This document shows positions 25,254-34,733 of a stretch of DNA of 64,000 nt, one piece after another. The DNA comes from an uncultured Myxococcales bacterium (GTDB taxonomy: Bacteria; Myxococcota_A; UBA9042), in the NCBI GenBank assembly GCA_903955385.1, contig CAJBNH010000149.1, positions 1 to 64,000 on the forward strand. Reading direction: 5' to 3'. A model generated the notes under the pieces. The model made no database searches, had not been told where the DNA came from, and saw only the letters and a list, made by a program, of their open reading frames with translations. Both the position numbers and the translations under genes were made by a program. Position 1 is the stretch's first letter. Each line of letters begins with the position of its first letter.

Positions 25254-28200
25254 ATGGTTTCCAGCATCTTCCAGACGCTTCGGCGCCCAAGGGCCGGGCT
25301 GGTTCTCGCGTTTCTGGTCACCGTCGGTTGCGGCACTGACGCCGTGGTCGACCCCGGGACCCAACCTTCGACCGATACGACCATCGCAGAGGACCTGGCG
25401 GCCGACGGAATGGTCGATTTGGACGGTTTGGGTGCCGACGCGACGGTCACGACCGACGTGACGGTGACGGACATCGATCCGACCGACGCGCAACCGCTGG
25501 ATACGGCCGCCGATGCCACTGAGACCGCCGACGCCGCAGACACGACCTCGGACGACGCGACGCAAACAGACGCCATCGCCGACGCCCCTGACGTCGGTTG
25601 CACCTCAGACGAGGCGTGCACGCTCGCCGCCCTTCTGGCGCCCTGCCAGGTGGCCTACTGCGGCAACGACGGTCAATGCGCGACCAAGCCCGAAGCCAAC
25701 GGCACGACTTGCGACGACAGCCAACCCTGCACGCTGGACGACGTCTGCAACGCCGGCACTTGCGTCGGGTTGGACAAGGTTTGCGACGACGGCAACCCGT
25801 GCACGATGGACGCGTGCAGCATCACGACAGGCAACTGCATGGGTCTGCCCGTGGGCGGTCAGTGCAACGACGGCAACGCGTGCACCACCGGCGACTTCTG
25901 TCAGGACGGCGGGTGCATCGGCAAGGTCCCCCTGCCCTGCGACGACCAGAACCCGTGCACCGACGACGCGTGCGCCCCTGCGACCGGCTGCACCGCGACG
26001 CCTCGCACCGGCGACTGCACCAACGGCGACGCGTGCTTCAGCGGCAGCACTTGTGTCGACGGCGTCTGCGCGGGCGGCACGGCGAAGGTCTGCGACGACC
26101 AGAACGCGTGCACCGGCGACTCGTGCGACCCCAAGACGGGCGAGTGCGTGTTCGAGAAGCTCAACTTGGGGGCCTGCGACGACGGTGACGCGTGCACCGG
26201 CCCGGACGTGTGCGCTGCGGGCGTGTGCGCCGGCGGCAAGATCGGCTGTGAGGACAACAATCCCTGCACCGCCGACGGCTGCGACCCCAAGACCGGCTGC
26301 ACCCACACGGCCGTCGCGGGCGCCTGCGACGACGGCAGCGTGTGCACGACCGGCGACGCGTGCAGCCAGGGCAAGTGCAGCGGAACGGCCAAGGTCTGCG
26401 ACGACGCCAACCCCTGCACCTCGGACACTTGCGACGCCAAGACCGGTTGCGTGGCCACCCCGAACAACGACCCGTGCGACTTGGGGACCGTGTGCCAGAC
26501 CGGCCAGTGCCAGGCCAGCAAGTGCGTCAGCATCGCCCAGAAGACGTGCAACGACGGCAACCCTTGCACGACGGACACTTGCGATGCCAAGAACGGTTGC
26601 GTGACGGCCAACGTGGCAGAAGGCACCGCTTGCGGCCAGTCCGACGCGTGCACCGCCATGCCCACGTGCAAGGTCGGCACCTGCGCGCCCGGAGCCAAGA
26701 CCGACTGCGGTGACGGCAACCCCTGCACCACCGACGCCTGCGACCCGAAGCAAGGCTGCATGTGGACCGGCAACACCCTGCCGTGCAACGACGGCAACGC
26801 CTGTACAGCCGGCGACGCCTGCAGCGGTGGCAAGTGCAAGTCGGGCGCTCCGATCGATCCCTCTATCGGCTGTGACGACCAAAACGGCTGCACCACGGAC
26901 ACTTGCGACCCCTCGAGCGGCTGCGTGCACACCAACACGACGGCCGCCTGCAACGACGGCAACGCCTGCACGACGAAAGAGGCGTGCCTGGGCGGCAAGT
27001 GCACCGGTGGCAACCTGGAGACCTGCGACGACGGCAAGGAGTGCACCGTGGACCAGTGCGACACCAAGACCGGCGCCTGCTCGTGGCTGGGCAAGGTGGG
27101 GCCATGCGAAGACGGCAACCCCTGCACGCTGGGCGACACTTGCAAGGCGGGCGGCTGCCAGGCAGGTCCGGGAGCACCGACGTGTGACGACAAGAACCCC
27201 TGCACCACGGACAGCTGCGACCCTGCGACCGGCAAGTGCGCGTTCGCGAACAACACGACGGGCTGCGACGACAACAACGCGTGCACCACCAGCGACGCCT
27301 GCGCGGGCGGCAAGTGCGCGGGCAAGCTGTCCGTGGCGTGCGACGACGGCAACGTCTGCACCGACGACGGCTGCAACCCGGCATCGGGACAATGCGAATT
27401 CCTATCGAACACGGCCAAGTGCGAGGCCGACCCGTGCACGGGAGCCGACCAATGCGTGCAGGGCAAGTGCATCGCTGGGACAAAGACCGACTGTAACGAC
27501 AAAAACCCGTGCACCAACGACTCTTGCAACCCCCTGAACGGCAAGTGCGAATACGCGGCGGTCGTGGACAACAGCCCCTGCGACGACGCCTGGGCCTGCA
27601 CCTCCAAGAGCTCGTGCCAAGTGGGCGTGTGCCAGCCGGCCAACGGCTGCTCGGTCTTCGCCGAGAGCTTTGCGTGTGCCAACAACGGCGCCGGCTGGAC
27701 GCTGGACAAACCTGCGAATCGCGCGGTTGTCTGGGGCGTGGACATGCTGCCGGTGGTGCCCGACCAAGCCTCTTACCAGTGCAGCCTGAACATCAATGAC
27801 GGCAAGGACTATTGCGACACGACCACCGGCGTGTACTGCCAGATGCCGACGGGCGCCGCGCAGTCACCGACCATCGACCTGTCTGCTGCACCGGGCATGC
27901 CGGTGGTGACGTTCGACCAGTACCTCGATCTGGACACGTTCGAGACCACCAACGACAAGCCGCAGGTGACCGTCTGGGATGCCAAGGCCAACACGCTGCT
28001 GTCGTCGCACCAGCTGACCTCGACGGCAAATGAGCAGAAGAAGTGGACCAAGGTGACGCTGACGGTGCCGGCCGCGGCGGGCAAGCCGGTCTACCTGAAG
28101 TTCCAAATCGTGCAGGGCGGGGCCACAAGCAGCACCTACAACACGGGCGTGGGCTGGTACGTCGACGACCTGTTCGTCTCGACCAGCACCGGCGGCGAAG

Positions 28201-28931
28201 TGTGCGGCGACGGCGCGGACAACAACGGCAACGGCCTGGCCGACTGCGCCGACCCCGCGTGCAAGGGCCACCCGACCTGCCCCGAGATCTGCGATGACAA
28301 GCTGGACAACGATCAGGACGGCGCCACGGACTGCCAGGACGTGAAGTGCAGCGGTACGACGTTCTGCGGCAAGGTGCTGGGTTCCGACGACTTCGCTTGC
28401 GACGACGCAGCGTGGGTCTCGCAGAATTCCTCGCCGCCGGTTGTGTGGGCGGTAGACGGCACTCCGGGTTCGGTGCCCCCAGTGACCGGCCAGTGCACGC
28501 TGAACTACAACAACGGGGTAGACTATGTAGCAGCCAGCGAACCGAACGCGGGCCTGGCGACGTGGACGCAAGCGCTTGACGCGACGGGACTTTCGCAAGT
28601 CACAGCGCAATTCTGGGTCTACCAGCACACCGAGAACGCAGGCTTCGTCGACTTCGACCGCATCTGGCTGCAGACCTCGACCGACGACTTTCAGGGCTGT
28701 TGCGGCGCCACGCCGACGTGTGGCATCGCGCCGGCGCTGTGCAACACGACCGGCACCCGCACGCTGCTGGTACCCGTCGACGTGCGAGAGAAGTGGGTGA
28801 AGATCCAGCACGATCTCAGCTACTTCGCTGGCAAGAAGTTCAAGCTTCGCTGGCGGTTCTCAACGGGTGACGGGCTGTACAACGCCTATCCCGGCGTGTT
28901 CGTGGACGACCTGAAGGTCTACGGCAAGTAG
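25254..28931 (+). CDS. Large Cys-rich repeat lipoprotein
   Basis: The 1225-residue product has a signal peptide and lipobox (TVGC, Cys26), an acidic Thr/Asp/Ala-rich stalk (about 27-115), and then some 35 short Cys-rich units of the [13 protein letters not shown] type up to about residue 795. The C-terminal part has two beta-sandwich domains, each with a WYVDDL or VFVDDLKV end typical of secreted lectin/MAM-like folds, separated by two units of the form CGDGADNNGNGLADCADPAC, rich in Asp/Asn and possibly calcium-binding. Proteins like this are common in Myxococcota, with unknown function; adhesion or surface structure is a reasonable guess. ATG 25254 follows a short AGGA. There is no obvious C-terminal sorting signal. 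Confidence 0.85.
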   Translation: MVSSIFQTLRRPRAGLVLAFLVTVGCGTDAVVDPGTQPSTDTTIAEDLAADGMVDLDGLGADATVTTDVTVTDIDPTDAQPLDTAADATETADAADTTSDDATQTDAIADAPDVGCTSDEACTLAALLAPCQVAYCGNDGQCATKPEANGTTCDDSQPCTLDDVCNAGTCVGLDKVCDDGNPCTMDACSITTGNCMGLPVGGQCNDGNACTTGDFCQDGGCIGKVPLPCDDQNPCTDDACAPATGCTATPRTGDCTNGDACFSGSTCVDGVCAGGTAKVCDDQNACTGDSCDPKTGECVFEKLNLGACDDGDACTGPDVCAAGVCAGGKIGCEDNNPCTADGCDPKTGCTHTAVAGACDDGSVCTTGDACSQGKCSGTAKVCDDANPCTSDTCDAKTGCVATPNNDPCDLGTVCQTGQCQASKCVSIAQKTCNDGNPCTTDTCDAKNGCVTANVAEGTACGQSDACTAMPTCKVGTCAPGAKTDCGDGNPCTTDACDPKQGCMWTGNTLPCNDGNACTAGDACSGGKCKSGAPIDPSIGCDDQNGCTTDTCDPSSGCVHTNTTAACNDGNACTTKEACLGGKCTGGNLETCDDGKECTVDQCDTKTGACSWLGKVGPCEDGNPCTLGDTCKAGGCQAGPGAPTCDDKNPCTTDSCDPATGKCAFANNTTGCDDNNACTTSDACAGGKCAGKLSVACDDGNVCTDDGCNPASGQCEFLSNTAKCEADPCTGADQCVQGKCIAGTKTDCNDKNPCTNDSCNPLNGKCEYAAVVDNSPCDDAWACTSKSSCQVGVCQPANGCSVFAESFACANNGAGWTLDKPANRAVVWGVDMLPVVPDQASYQCSLNINDGKDYCDTTTGVYCQMPTGAAQSPTIDLSAAPGMPVVTFDQYLDLDTFETTNDKPQVTVWDAKANTLLSSHQLTSTANEQKKWTKVTLTVPAAAGKPVYLKFQIVQGGATSSTYNTGVGWYVDDLFVSTSTGGEVCGDGADNNGNGLADCADPACKGHPTCPEICDDKLDNDQDGATDCQDVKCSGTTFCGKVLGSDDFACDDAAWVSQNSSPPVVWAVDGTPGSVPPVTGQCTLNYNNGVDYVAASEPNAGLATWTQALDATGLSQVTAQFWVYQHTENAGFVDFDRIWLQTSTDDFQGCCGATPTCGIAPALCNTTGTRTLLVPVDVREKWVKIQHDLSYFAGKKFKLRWRFSTGDGLYNAYPGVFVDDLKVYGK
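25710..27625 (+). repeat. Cys-rich CDDGNxCT coding repeat array
   Basis: Imperfect coding repeats, about 35 to 70 bases apart, encode CDDGNPCT, CxxGxC and related units in the repeat lipoprotein. The array generates long open frames on the opposite strand. Boundaries are approximate. Repeats like these can recombine and may differ in number between strains. Confidence 0.7.
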
Positions 28932-28936
28932 CGACG

Positions 28937-29197
28937 TCAGCCGTAACGCAGCTTGAAGCCCAGGATCACCAACGCCAGCACCAGCGTGACCGCGTTCGCC
29001 GCCGTGACGGGCGGGGCGTTGGCCAGGATGCCGTAAGCCAGCCACAGGGCCACGCCCACACTGAACATCAGGAACGTCGCCAGCGAGATGTCGGTGGTCG
29101 ACCGGGTCTTCCACACGCGCCAGACCTGCGGCACGAAGGCGGCGGTGGTCAGCACGCCGGCCACGAAACCCAAGATATCCAGAGCACTTGAAGACAT
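28937..29197 (-). CDS. SemiSWEET sugar transporter
   Basis: The 86-residue product has three membrane helices and the PQ-loop pattern of SemiSWEET (LGFVAGVLTTAAFVPQVWRVWKTRSTTDISL), where PQ follows the first helix. SemiSWEETs dimerise to move sugars across the inner membrane. Length is typical of the family. ATG 29197 is preferred because AAGGA lies upstream; an in-frame ATG at 29221 would add a charged leader. Its stop lies 5 bases from the convergent repeat lipoprotein stop. Confidence 0.88.
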   Translation of the reverse strand: MSSSALDILGFVAGVLTTAAFVPQVWRVWKTRSTTDISLATFLMFSVGVALWLAYGILANAPPVTAANAVTLVLALVILGFKLRYG

Positions 29198-29425
29198 GGG
29201 CGGTGGTTCCTTGTGCGCCATCAGCGTCGCCAGAAGGCGCGGACGTTACGCGCACCCTCGGCGCGGCGCAATCCAAGCTATCGGCTCGGTTGATCCAAGC
29301 AATCGGCTTGGTTGCCACAGCCCGACAGGCCCTCCTAACATACGCGGGTTTCGGCGGGTCGCCCTGACCGAACCGCAGGCTTCCCCCCTCGCCCGCACGC
29401 CCGCCAGCTTGGCACGGAATCGAAC

Positions 29426-30574
29426 TTGCAGGACAGCCTTTCCTACGACCCCAGTCCATACGACGCAGACCCACCAGAGGCCGAGCTGAGCGGCCCCGGG
29501 CAGGGATCGGTGCTGGTGGTCGATGACACGGTGGGCAACCTCCACATCCTGGCGCGCGAGCTGTCGGCGAGAGGCTATCGGGTGCGGGCCGCGCTGAACG
29601 GCCAGACCGCGCTGTACATGATGGCGTCAGAGGTGCCCGATCTCGTTCTGCTGGACACGCACATGCCTGGGCTGGATGGCCCGGCCGTGACGGCGCGGAT
29701 GCAGGCCCTGCGAGAGCTGAGAGACATTCCGGTCCTGCTGATGCACGCCGCCGACGACCCCGACCTGCTGGGTCGGTCGTTCCGCGATGGTGCCCGCGAC
29801 TACGTGACCAAGCCGTTCGTGATCCCGGAGGTGCTGGGGCGAGTCGCCACCCAGATGGAGCTGATTCGTCTGCGCCATCGCCTGCAAGACCAGCACAAGC
29901 GCCTTTCGGGCATGCTGGTGGATCAGGTTCGGGAACTGACGGAATCTCAAGTAGCTACCATCATTGCACTTTCCAAGCTGTCCGAGAGTCGCGAGCGCGG
30001 CAGTGCTCAGCACATCGACCGTGTGCGGGCCTTGTCGGAACTGCTGGCCTGGAAGGTCGCCACGCAGGCAGTCGTTCGCGAGAGTCCCGCAGAGTTCGCT
30101 GAGCTGATTCGGATGGCCTCTGCCCTGCACGACATCGGCAAGGTCAGCATTCCGGATGCGATCCTGGCCAAGCCCGGGCCCTTGGAGCCAGACGAGCTGG
30201 AGATCGCCCGAGCGCACACCACGTTTGGTTACGACACGTTGCAGGCCGTGCAGCGAAGCTATCCGAACAATGCCATGCTGAAGGTCGGCGCGCAGATCGC
30301 GCGGTCGCATCATGAGCACTGGGACGGCAGCGGGTATCCGGACGGCTTGCTGGGCGCCCTGACGCCCCTGCCCGCGCGCATCGTGGCGCTGGTGCACGCC
30401 TACGACGTGGCAAGGTCCGAGCGCCCCTACAAACGGCCCTTGCCGCACGAGGCAGCAGCAGCCACCATCCACGAGGGACGAGGGACGCTGTTCGACCCCG
30501 TCCTGGTCGATGCGTTCGCCGGTCTCGAGGGTGAATTCGAGCGGGCTTGGACGGTTGCGGGAGCCGGCGAATGA
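29426..30574 (+). CDS. Response regulator with HD-GYP domain
   Basis: The product (382 residues from the TTG at 29426) has a receiver (VLVVDDTVGN, acceptor Asp in VLLDTHMPGLDG, Lys in VTKPF), a short helical linker and an HD-GYP domain with LHDIGKVSIPD and SHHEHWDGSGYPDG, all metal and GYP residues present. It probably hydrolyses cyclic di-GMP. The start is uncertain: TTG 29426 has no clear ribosome binding site, and a GTG just before VLVVDD, with AGGGA upstream, is an alternative. Its last four bases (ATGA) overlap the start of the PAS gene, so the two are probably translationally coupled. It resembles the 20342 gene in layout but is divergent in sequence. Confidence 0.85.
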   Translation: MQDSLSYDPSPYDADPPEAELSGPGQGSVLVVDDTVGNLHILARELSARGYRVRAALNGQTALYMMASEVPDLVLLDTHMPGLDGPAVTARMQALRELRDIPVLLMHAADDPDLLGRSFRDGARDYVTKPFVIPEVLGRVATQMELIRLRHRLQDQHKRLSGMLVDQVRELTESQVATIIALSKLSESRERGSAQHIDRVRALSELLAWKVATQAVVRESPAEFAELIRMASALHDIGKVSIPDAILAKPGPLEPDELEIARAHTTFGYDTLQAVQRSYPNNAMLKVGAQIARSHHEHWDGSGYPDGLLGALTPLPARIVALVHAYDVARSERPYKRPLPHEAAAATIHEGRGTLFDPVLVDAFAGLEGEFERAWTVAGAGE

Positions 30575-31374
30575 CGACCGACAGGTTCCAGAAACTCGTC
30601 TTCGCGCCCTCGTCGACCTCGGAGCAGCGGGCAAGGGCGACCGCGCAGGTTGGGCCCACCAGTTCAGAGTTTGCCGGAGCCGTCACTGTCGTCGATCAGC
30701 ACGGCCGCTATGTGTTCGCCAATCGCCCTGCCGCCGCGCTGGTCGGGCGTACCCCTGAGCAATTGTTGCGTTCCTTTGCCTACGAAGTGGACGCGCGGTT
30801 CGCAAACGCCGCCGAGTGGGACACCTACTTTGCTTGGGTCCGCCAGCAACAGGATCGGCACTTCGTCGCGTGGGAGGGCCACGGCCGCAACGCTCAAGCA
30901 CCTCTGGAAGCCACGGCGTCGTTCCTGAATTCCGGACCGGGCTATGTCCTGACGGTGGCACGACGCCGCCGGGCACCGGGAGAGAACTCAGGTGCATCGG
31001 GGGCCTACGACCGTCTGCCGGACATCCGCGTCTCGGTGCAGCGCAATTCTGACGGCCGCGTGGCCTCCGGTCTGCATCTGGCGACGCTGGGGCTCGCGCA
31101 GGAAGGCAAGCCAGAGTCGGGGGCGTGGACGCCGTTTCGCCAGATGCCGGCCTTTCAGGATCTGATGCGCGAGGCCCTCGAGGGAAGTCCGCAGTACCGC
31201 GAGGTGCGGGTCGAGGGACGCCTGTATCAGGTGACGGCCGGCGCGACGCCTGACCGGTCGGGCGTCTGGTGCGTCGCCCTGCCCAGCCCGGAAGACGACC
31301 ATTCCAAGGCGGCGCCGGTGATGCCGAAACGGTTCAAGCAAACCCAACTGCTCTACTCCAAGAAGCCAACCTGA
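30571..31374 (+). CDS. PAS-domain protein, unknown output
   Basis: The 267-residue product has one PAS domain (about 35-135, AVTVVDQHGRYVFANRPAAALVG...FLNSGPGYVLTVAR). No kinase, cyclase or phosphodiesterase domain follows; the C-terminal half looks like a second, degenerate PAS-like region ending in a Lys-rich tail. It starts by ATGA overlap with the HD-GYP gene and is followed after 14 bases by a NarL-type regulator, so it may be the sensor or adaptor of a three-protein unit (inference). Confidence 0.75.
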   Translation: MTTDRFQKLVFAPSSTSEQRARATAQVGPTSSEFAGAVTVVDQHGRYVFANRPAAALVGRTPEQLLRSFAYEVDARFANAAEWDTYFAWVRQQQDRHFVAWEGHGRNAQAPLEATASFLNSGPGYVLTVARRRRAPGENSGASGAYDRLPDIRVSVQRNSDGRVASGLHLATLGLAQEGKPESGAWTPFRQMPAFQDLMREALEGSPQYREVRVEGRLYQVTAGATPDRSGVWCVALPSPEDDHSKAAPVMPKRFKQTQLLYSKKPT

Positions 31375-31388
31375 CCTCGAGGACGGCC

Positions 31389-32033
31389 ATGATTCGCGTG
31401 CTGTTGGCCGACGACCACGAGGTGATGCGAGAGGGACTGAAGCTCCTGCTCGCCCGCGACCCCGGTGTCACGGTGGTGGGTGAGGCCCGCGACGGCGAGT
31501 CGGCCGTTGCGGTCGCGCTGAAGTGCCGGCCCGACGTCGTTCTGATGGACGTCTCGATGCCTGCAGTGGACGGCATCGCGGCCACACGGGCGATGATCGA
31601 GGCCCTGCCCAACGTGAAGGTCATCGGCCTGTCGATGCACGCCGACCAGACCCATGTGACGCAGATGCTGCGCGCTGGCGCGGTGGCCTACATCCTGAAA
31701 GAAGGTGCCTTTCTGGAGGTCTCGACCGCCATTCACACCGTCTGCGCGGGTCAGCACTACTTGAGTCCGACGCTTGCCTCGGTCGTGGTCGGTGCGCTGC
31801 GCAACCCGGGTACTTCCAGCGACTCGACGCACTCACTCACGCCCCGCGAACGCGAGATCCTGCGCTGCATCGCGCTGGGCATGAACACGAAGTCGATCGC
31901 GCTTTCGCTGGGTCTGTCGGGCAAGACGGTGGATGGACACCGGCGCAACTTGATGGAGAAGCTGGGGCTGCACTCGGTGGCCGAGCTTACCCGCCTCGCG
32001 GTGCGCCAGGGTCTCGTGTCTTCGGCCGATTGA
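31389..32033 (+). CDS. NarL/FixJ-family response regulator
   Basis: The 214-residue product has a receiver (acidic pair Asp8/Asp9, acceptor Asp54 in VLMDVSMP, Lys in LKEG) and a C-terminal LuxR-type HTH (about 148-212, SLTPREREILRCIALGM...KTVDGHRRNLMEKLGL). It is a DNA-binding regulator. ATG 31389 follows GAGG. It is the third gene of the HD-GYP/PAS/NarL unit. Its 3' end overlaps the 3' end of hrpB on the other strand by 47 bases. No cognate kinase lies next to it. Confidence 0.92.
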   Translation: MIRVLLADDHEVMREGLKLLLARDPGVTVVGEARDGESAVAVALKCRPDVVLMDVSMPAVDGIAATRAMIEALPNVKVIGLSMHADQTHVTQMLRAGAVAYILKEGAFLEVSTAIHTVCAGQHYLSPTLASVVVGALRNPGTSSDSTHSLTPREREILRCIALGMNTKSIALSLGLSGKTVDGHRRNLMEKLGLHSVAELTRLAVRQGLVSSAD

Positions 32034-34599
32034 CGGCGGACGGTGGTTCGGCGCGGGTCGGGTCTTCCGGCCAAGCGTGGCGGGGATAACGACGCCCCAG
32101 CTCCTTGCGCAACGCCGGGTAGTGTCGCAGCCAGAAGCCCGCCAGATCCGTCGTCACCTGAACCGGACGCTGGTTGGGGGCCAGCAGGTGCACCACCAAC
32201 GGCACCCGCCCCTGCGCGACATGCGGCCCCTGCGCCATGCCAAAGAAGTCCTGCAATCGCGAGGAGATCCACGGAGTCTGCCCGACGACGTACTGCACGC
32301 GGGTGCGCCGACCGCCGGGCAGCGTGACGGTCTCGGGTGCCGCCTCGTCCATGCGTTGCAGCATTCCTGGGGCGACCGCGGCCACCCGTGACCGCAGTGC
32401 GCCCAGCAGGTCGGCTTCACGCAAGTCCTTGAATGAGCAACGGTCTTCACACAGGTCCAGAAGCACCGCCTGCACCGCGGCGTCGTCCAGATTCGGCAGC
32501 GTTGGCAGGCCACCGTCGCTGCGGGCAAAGGACACTCGGGCGCACAGGCGGACCAGAGCCTCTGCGTCGGCAAAGGTGGTCGGTCCCGCACTGGTCGCCG
32601 CCTCACGCAGCACAGCGGTGGCTTGGGGACAAGGGCGCGCGGGGCGAACCGTTGCGTCCAGCGTGATGCCGGCGAACACCAGCCGCTCTGACGCGATCAC
32701 CCGTTGATTCGATGGGTTCCACGTGAACTCGGCAACCGCTTCGACCCGGTCTGCGAACACGTCCAGCACCTGACTCGCGTCAAGTCCGCTGGCCAGCCGC
32801 ACCCACGTCGTCAGACCGCGGCCGTCGCGACGCTCCTCAGCATCGATGACCAACAGCAGCTCAGGCTCGGTCACTTGGGAAGTCGGAGCGAGCTTCACCG
32901 CGGTGCCGCCCGACAGCTCCAGCTCCGGGCCGCGTGCCGTCCGCCGCCGCGCCAGGCGGTCGGGAAACGCTTGCAGCAAGGCCACATCGAGGGCGTCCTG
33001 CGGGTTGACCGGTCGCGGCGGCGCCTGCCTTGCCCAAGCCCGCACCAGCCCGGTCAGCTGCCGCTCGACCCGCTGCACCTGCCGCAGGGCCACCGGTTCC
33101 AGGCCCAGGTCGCGCGCCCCTCGCCCACCGGCGGCCTCGGCCTTGCGGTACAGCTCCAGCAGCGCGAGTACGTCCGACCGCCCGTGCCCCGCCACGCGCT
33201 GCAAGTCTTGGGTCGGCAAGCGGATCTCGCGCTCGGACAGCAGGGCCGCCACCGCGCACCCATCGTCGCCCACACCCATGTCGACCGCACCCACGACCAG
33301 GCGAGCCAGCCGGGGCGGCAACGGCAGTCGCAGCATCCGGCCACCCAGCGGCGTGACCCGGCCGTCGGCGTCGGTCGCCCCCAGCAGCCCCAACAGCTCA
33401 TGGGCGTTGGACGCGGCCGGGTCGGGCGGTGGGTCCAGCCAGAAGTCCGCGTCCAGACTGCGGATCGGCAGACCCATCGACGCCAGCTGCAGCGCCACGT
33501 CGGCCAGATCGCTGCGGGTGACCTCAGGCCGCTCGGCATCCGGACGCGCATCGTGGTCGAACGCCGTGTACAGCCGCAGGCACCGCCCCGGCCCCACGCG
33601 TCCTGCCCGACCCGCCCGCTGCGTCGCTGACGCTTTGGAGATCTTGTTCAATTGCAGGATCGGCAGCCCCGACCACCCGGCAAACCCCGCGACCCGCGCC
33701 AGCCCCGTGTCGACCACCGCGACCACACCCGGCAGCGTGACAGAGGTCTCTGCGACATTGGTTGCCAACACGACCTTGCGCCGCGGCCCCTGAACCATCG
33801 CGCGTTCCTGTTCGTCCAGTGGCTGGCTGCCGTGCAGCGGGCGAACGTCCAGCTCGTGTCGGTCGGCCAGTGCACGCAACGCCTGTTCGCACCTGCGGAT
33901 CTCGCCGGCACCCGGCAGAAACACCAGCACGTCGCCAGCCAACCCCTCGTCCAGCAGGCGGCGCACCGTCGAGGCGACCTGATCCTCCAGCGGCCGCGAG
34001 TCCAAGGTGACCGCGTGCTCGACCGCCACCGGAAACTGGCGGCCCGGCACACGCAAGACCTTGGCCTGATTCAGGTATCTGGATACTGCGTCGGCGTCCA
34101 ACGTGGCCGACATCGCGACCAGACGCAGGTCCGGACGCAAGGCAGGGCTGGCAGGCGTACCCAGAATCAGGCGACGCAGCAGGGCCAGCGCAAGGTCGGT
34201 GGCCAGCCGTCGCTCGTGCAGCTCGTCCAACACCACCGCGCCGATGCCGCGCAGGGTCGGGTCTTCCAGCAGCCGCCGCAGAAACACGCCGTCGGTCACG
34301 AAACGCAGGCGGGTAGAGGGGCCGGACACTTCGTCGAAGCGCACCGCGTAACCCACGGTCTGGCCTGGGGTCTCGCCCAGCTCGAACGCCACGCGACGGG
34401 CAGCCAACAGGGCGGCCACGCGGCGCGGCTCGACCACCCAGACTTCGCCCTGGACGTCGGCAAGCAGCGCGGGAGGAACGCGGGTGGTCTTGCCCGCGCC
34501 GGGCTCGGCCTGCAGCACCAGGCAGTTGTGCACGCGAAGGGACTCGCGGACTTCGCTGAGGTGAAGGTCGATCGGCAGGGGGGGAAGGACTGGCAGCAT
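31987..34599 (-). CDS. hrpB: ATP-dependent RNA helicase HrpB
   Basis: The 870-residue product is a DEAH-type RNA helicase of the HrpB family. It has motif I AEPGAGKTTRVP at 31-42, motif II DELH, motif VI QRAGRAGRVGPGRCLRLY, the helicase-associated domain, and the HrpB C-terminal end RYPRHAWPEDP. Its exact cellular role in bacteria is not well defined. ATG 34599 begins three residues before the PLPI segment conserved in the family; an in-frame upstream extension is Arg-rich and overlaps the promoter region. The 3' end overlaps the NarL-type gene by 47 bases. Confidence 0.92.
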   Translation of the reverse strand: MLPVLPPLPIDLHLSEVRESLRVHNCLVLQAEPGAGKTTRVPPALLADVQGEVWVVEPRRVAALLAARRVAFELGETPGQTVGYAVRFDEVSGPSTRLRFVTDGVFLRRLLEDPTLRGIGAVVLDELHERRLATDLALALLRRLILGTPASPALRPDLRLVAMSATLDADAVSRYLNQAKVLRVPGRQFPVAVEHAVTLDSRPLEDQVASTVRRLLDEGLAGDVLVFLPGAGEIRRCEQALRALADRHELDVRPLHGSQPLDEQERAMVQGPRRKVVLATNVAETSVTLPGVVAVVDTGLARVAGFAGWSGLPILQLNKISKASATQRAGRAGRVGPGRCLRLYTAFDHDARPDAERPEVTRSDLADVALQLASMGLPIRSLDADFWLDPPPDPAASNAHELLGLLGATDADGRVTPLGGRMLRLPLPPRLARLVVGAVDMGVGDDGCAVAALLSEREIRLPTQDLQRVAGHGRSDVLALLELYRKAEAAGGRGARDLGLEPVALRQVQRVERQLTGLVRAWARQAPPRPVNPQDALDVALLQAFPDRLARRRTARGPELELSGGTAVKLAPTSQVTEPELLLVIDAEERRDGRGLTTWVRLASGLDASQVLDVFADRVEAVAEFTWNPSNQRVIASERLVFAGITLDATVRPARPCPQATAVLREAATSAGPTTFADAEALVRLCARVSFARSDGGLPTLPNLDDAAVQAVLLDLCEDRCSFKDLREADLLGALRSRVAAVAPGMLQRMDEAAPETVTLPGGRRTRVQYVVGQTPWISSRLQDFFGMAQGPHVAQGRVPLVVHLLAPNQRPVQVTTDLAGFWLRHYPALRKELGRRYPRHAWPEDPTRAEPPSAVNRPKTRDPGAPRGG

Positions 34600-34733
34600 G
34601 GCTGCAGAGCATACGGGACGCGCTGCAGAAGCGAAAACCGCGCAACGCAATCCCTCCCTGTCGGCAATTCCTTGTGCACGACGGCGTTGCTGCGTACGTT
34701 TACGGCCTTCCCTGCCTGCCACCGGAGTCCGCC

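Noticed and set aside
25710-27625. Possible CRISPR or other direct repeat array
   Set aside because: The periodicity follows codons of Cys-rich units, spacing is irregular and repeats are imperfect; no cas genes nearby.
25605-27745. Long leftward frames opposite the Cys-rich repeat array
   Set aside because: They arise from the biased codon pattern of the CDDGNxCT repeats; low-complexity Ala/Val/Arg or Ser/His sequences without domains.
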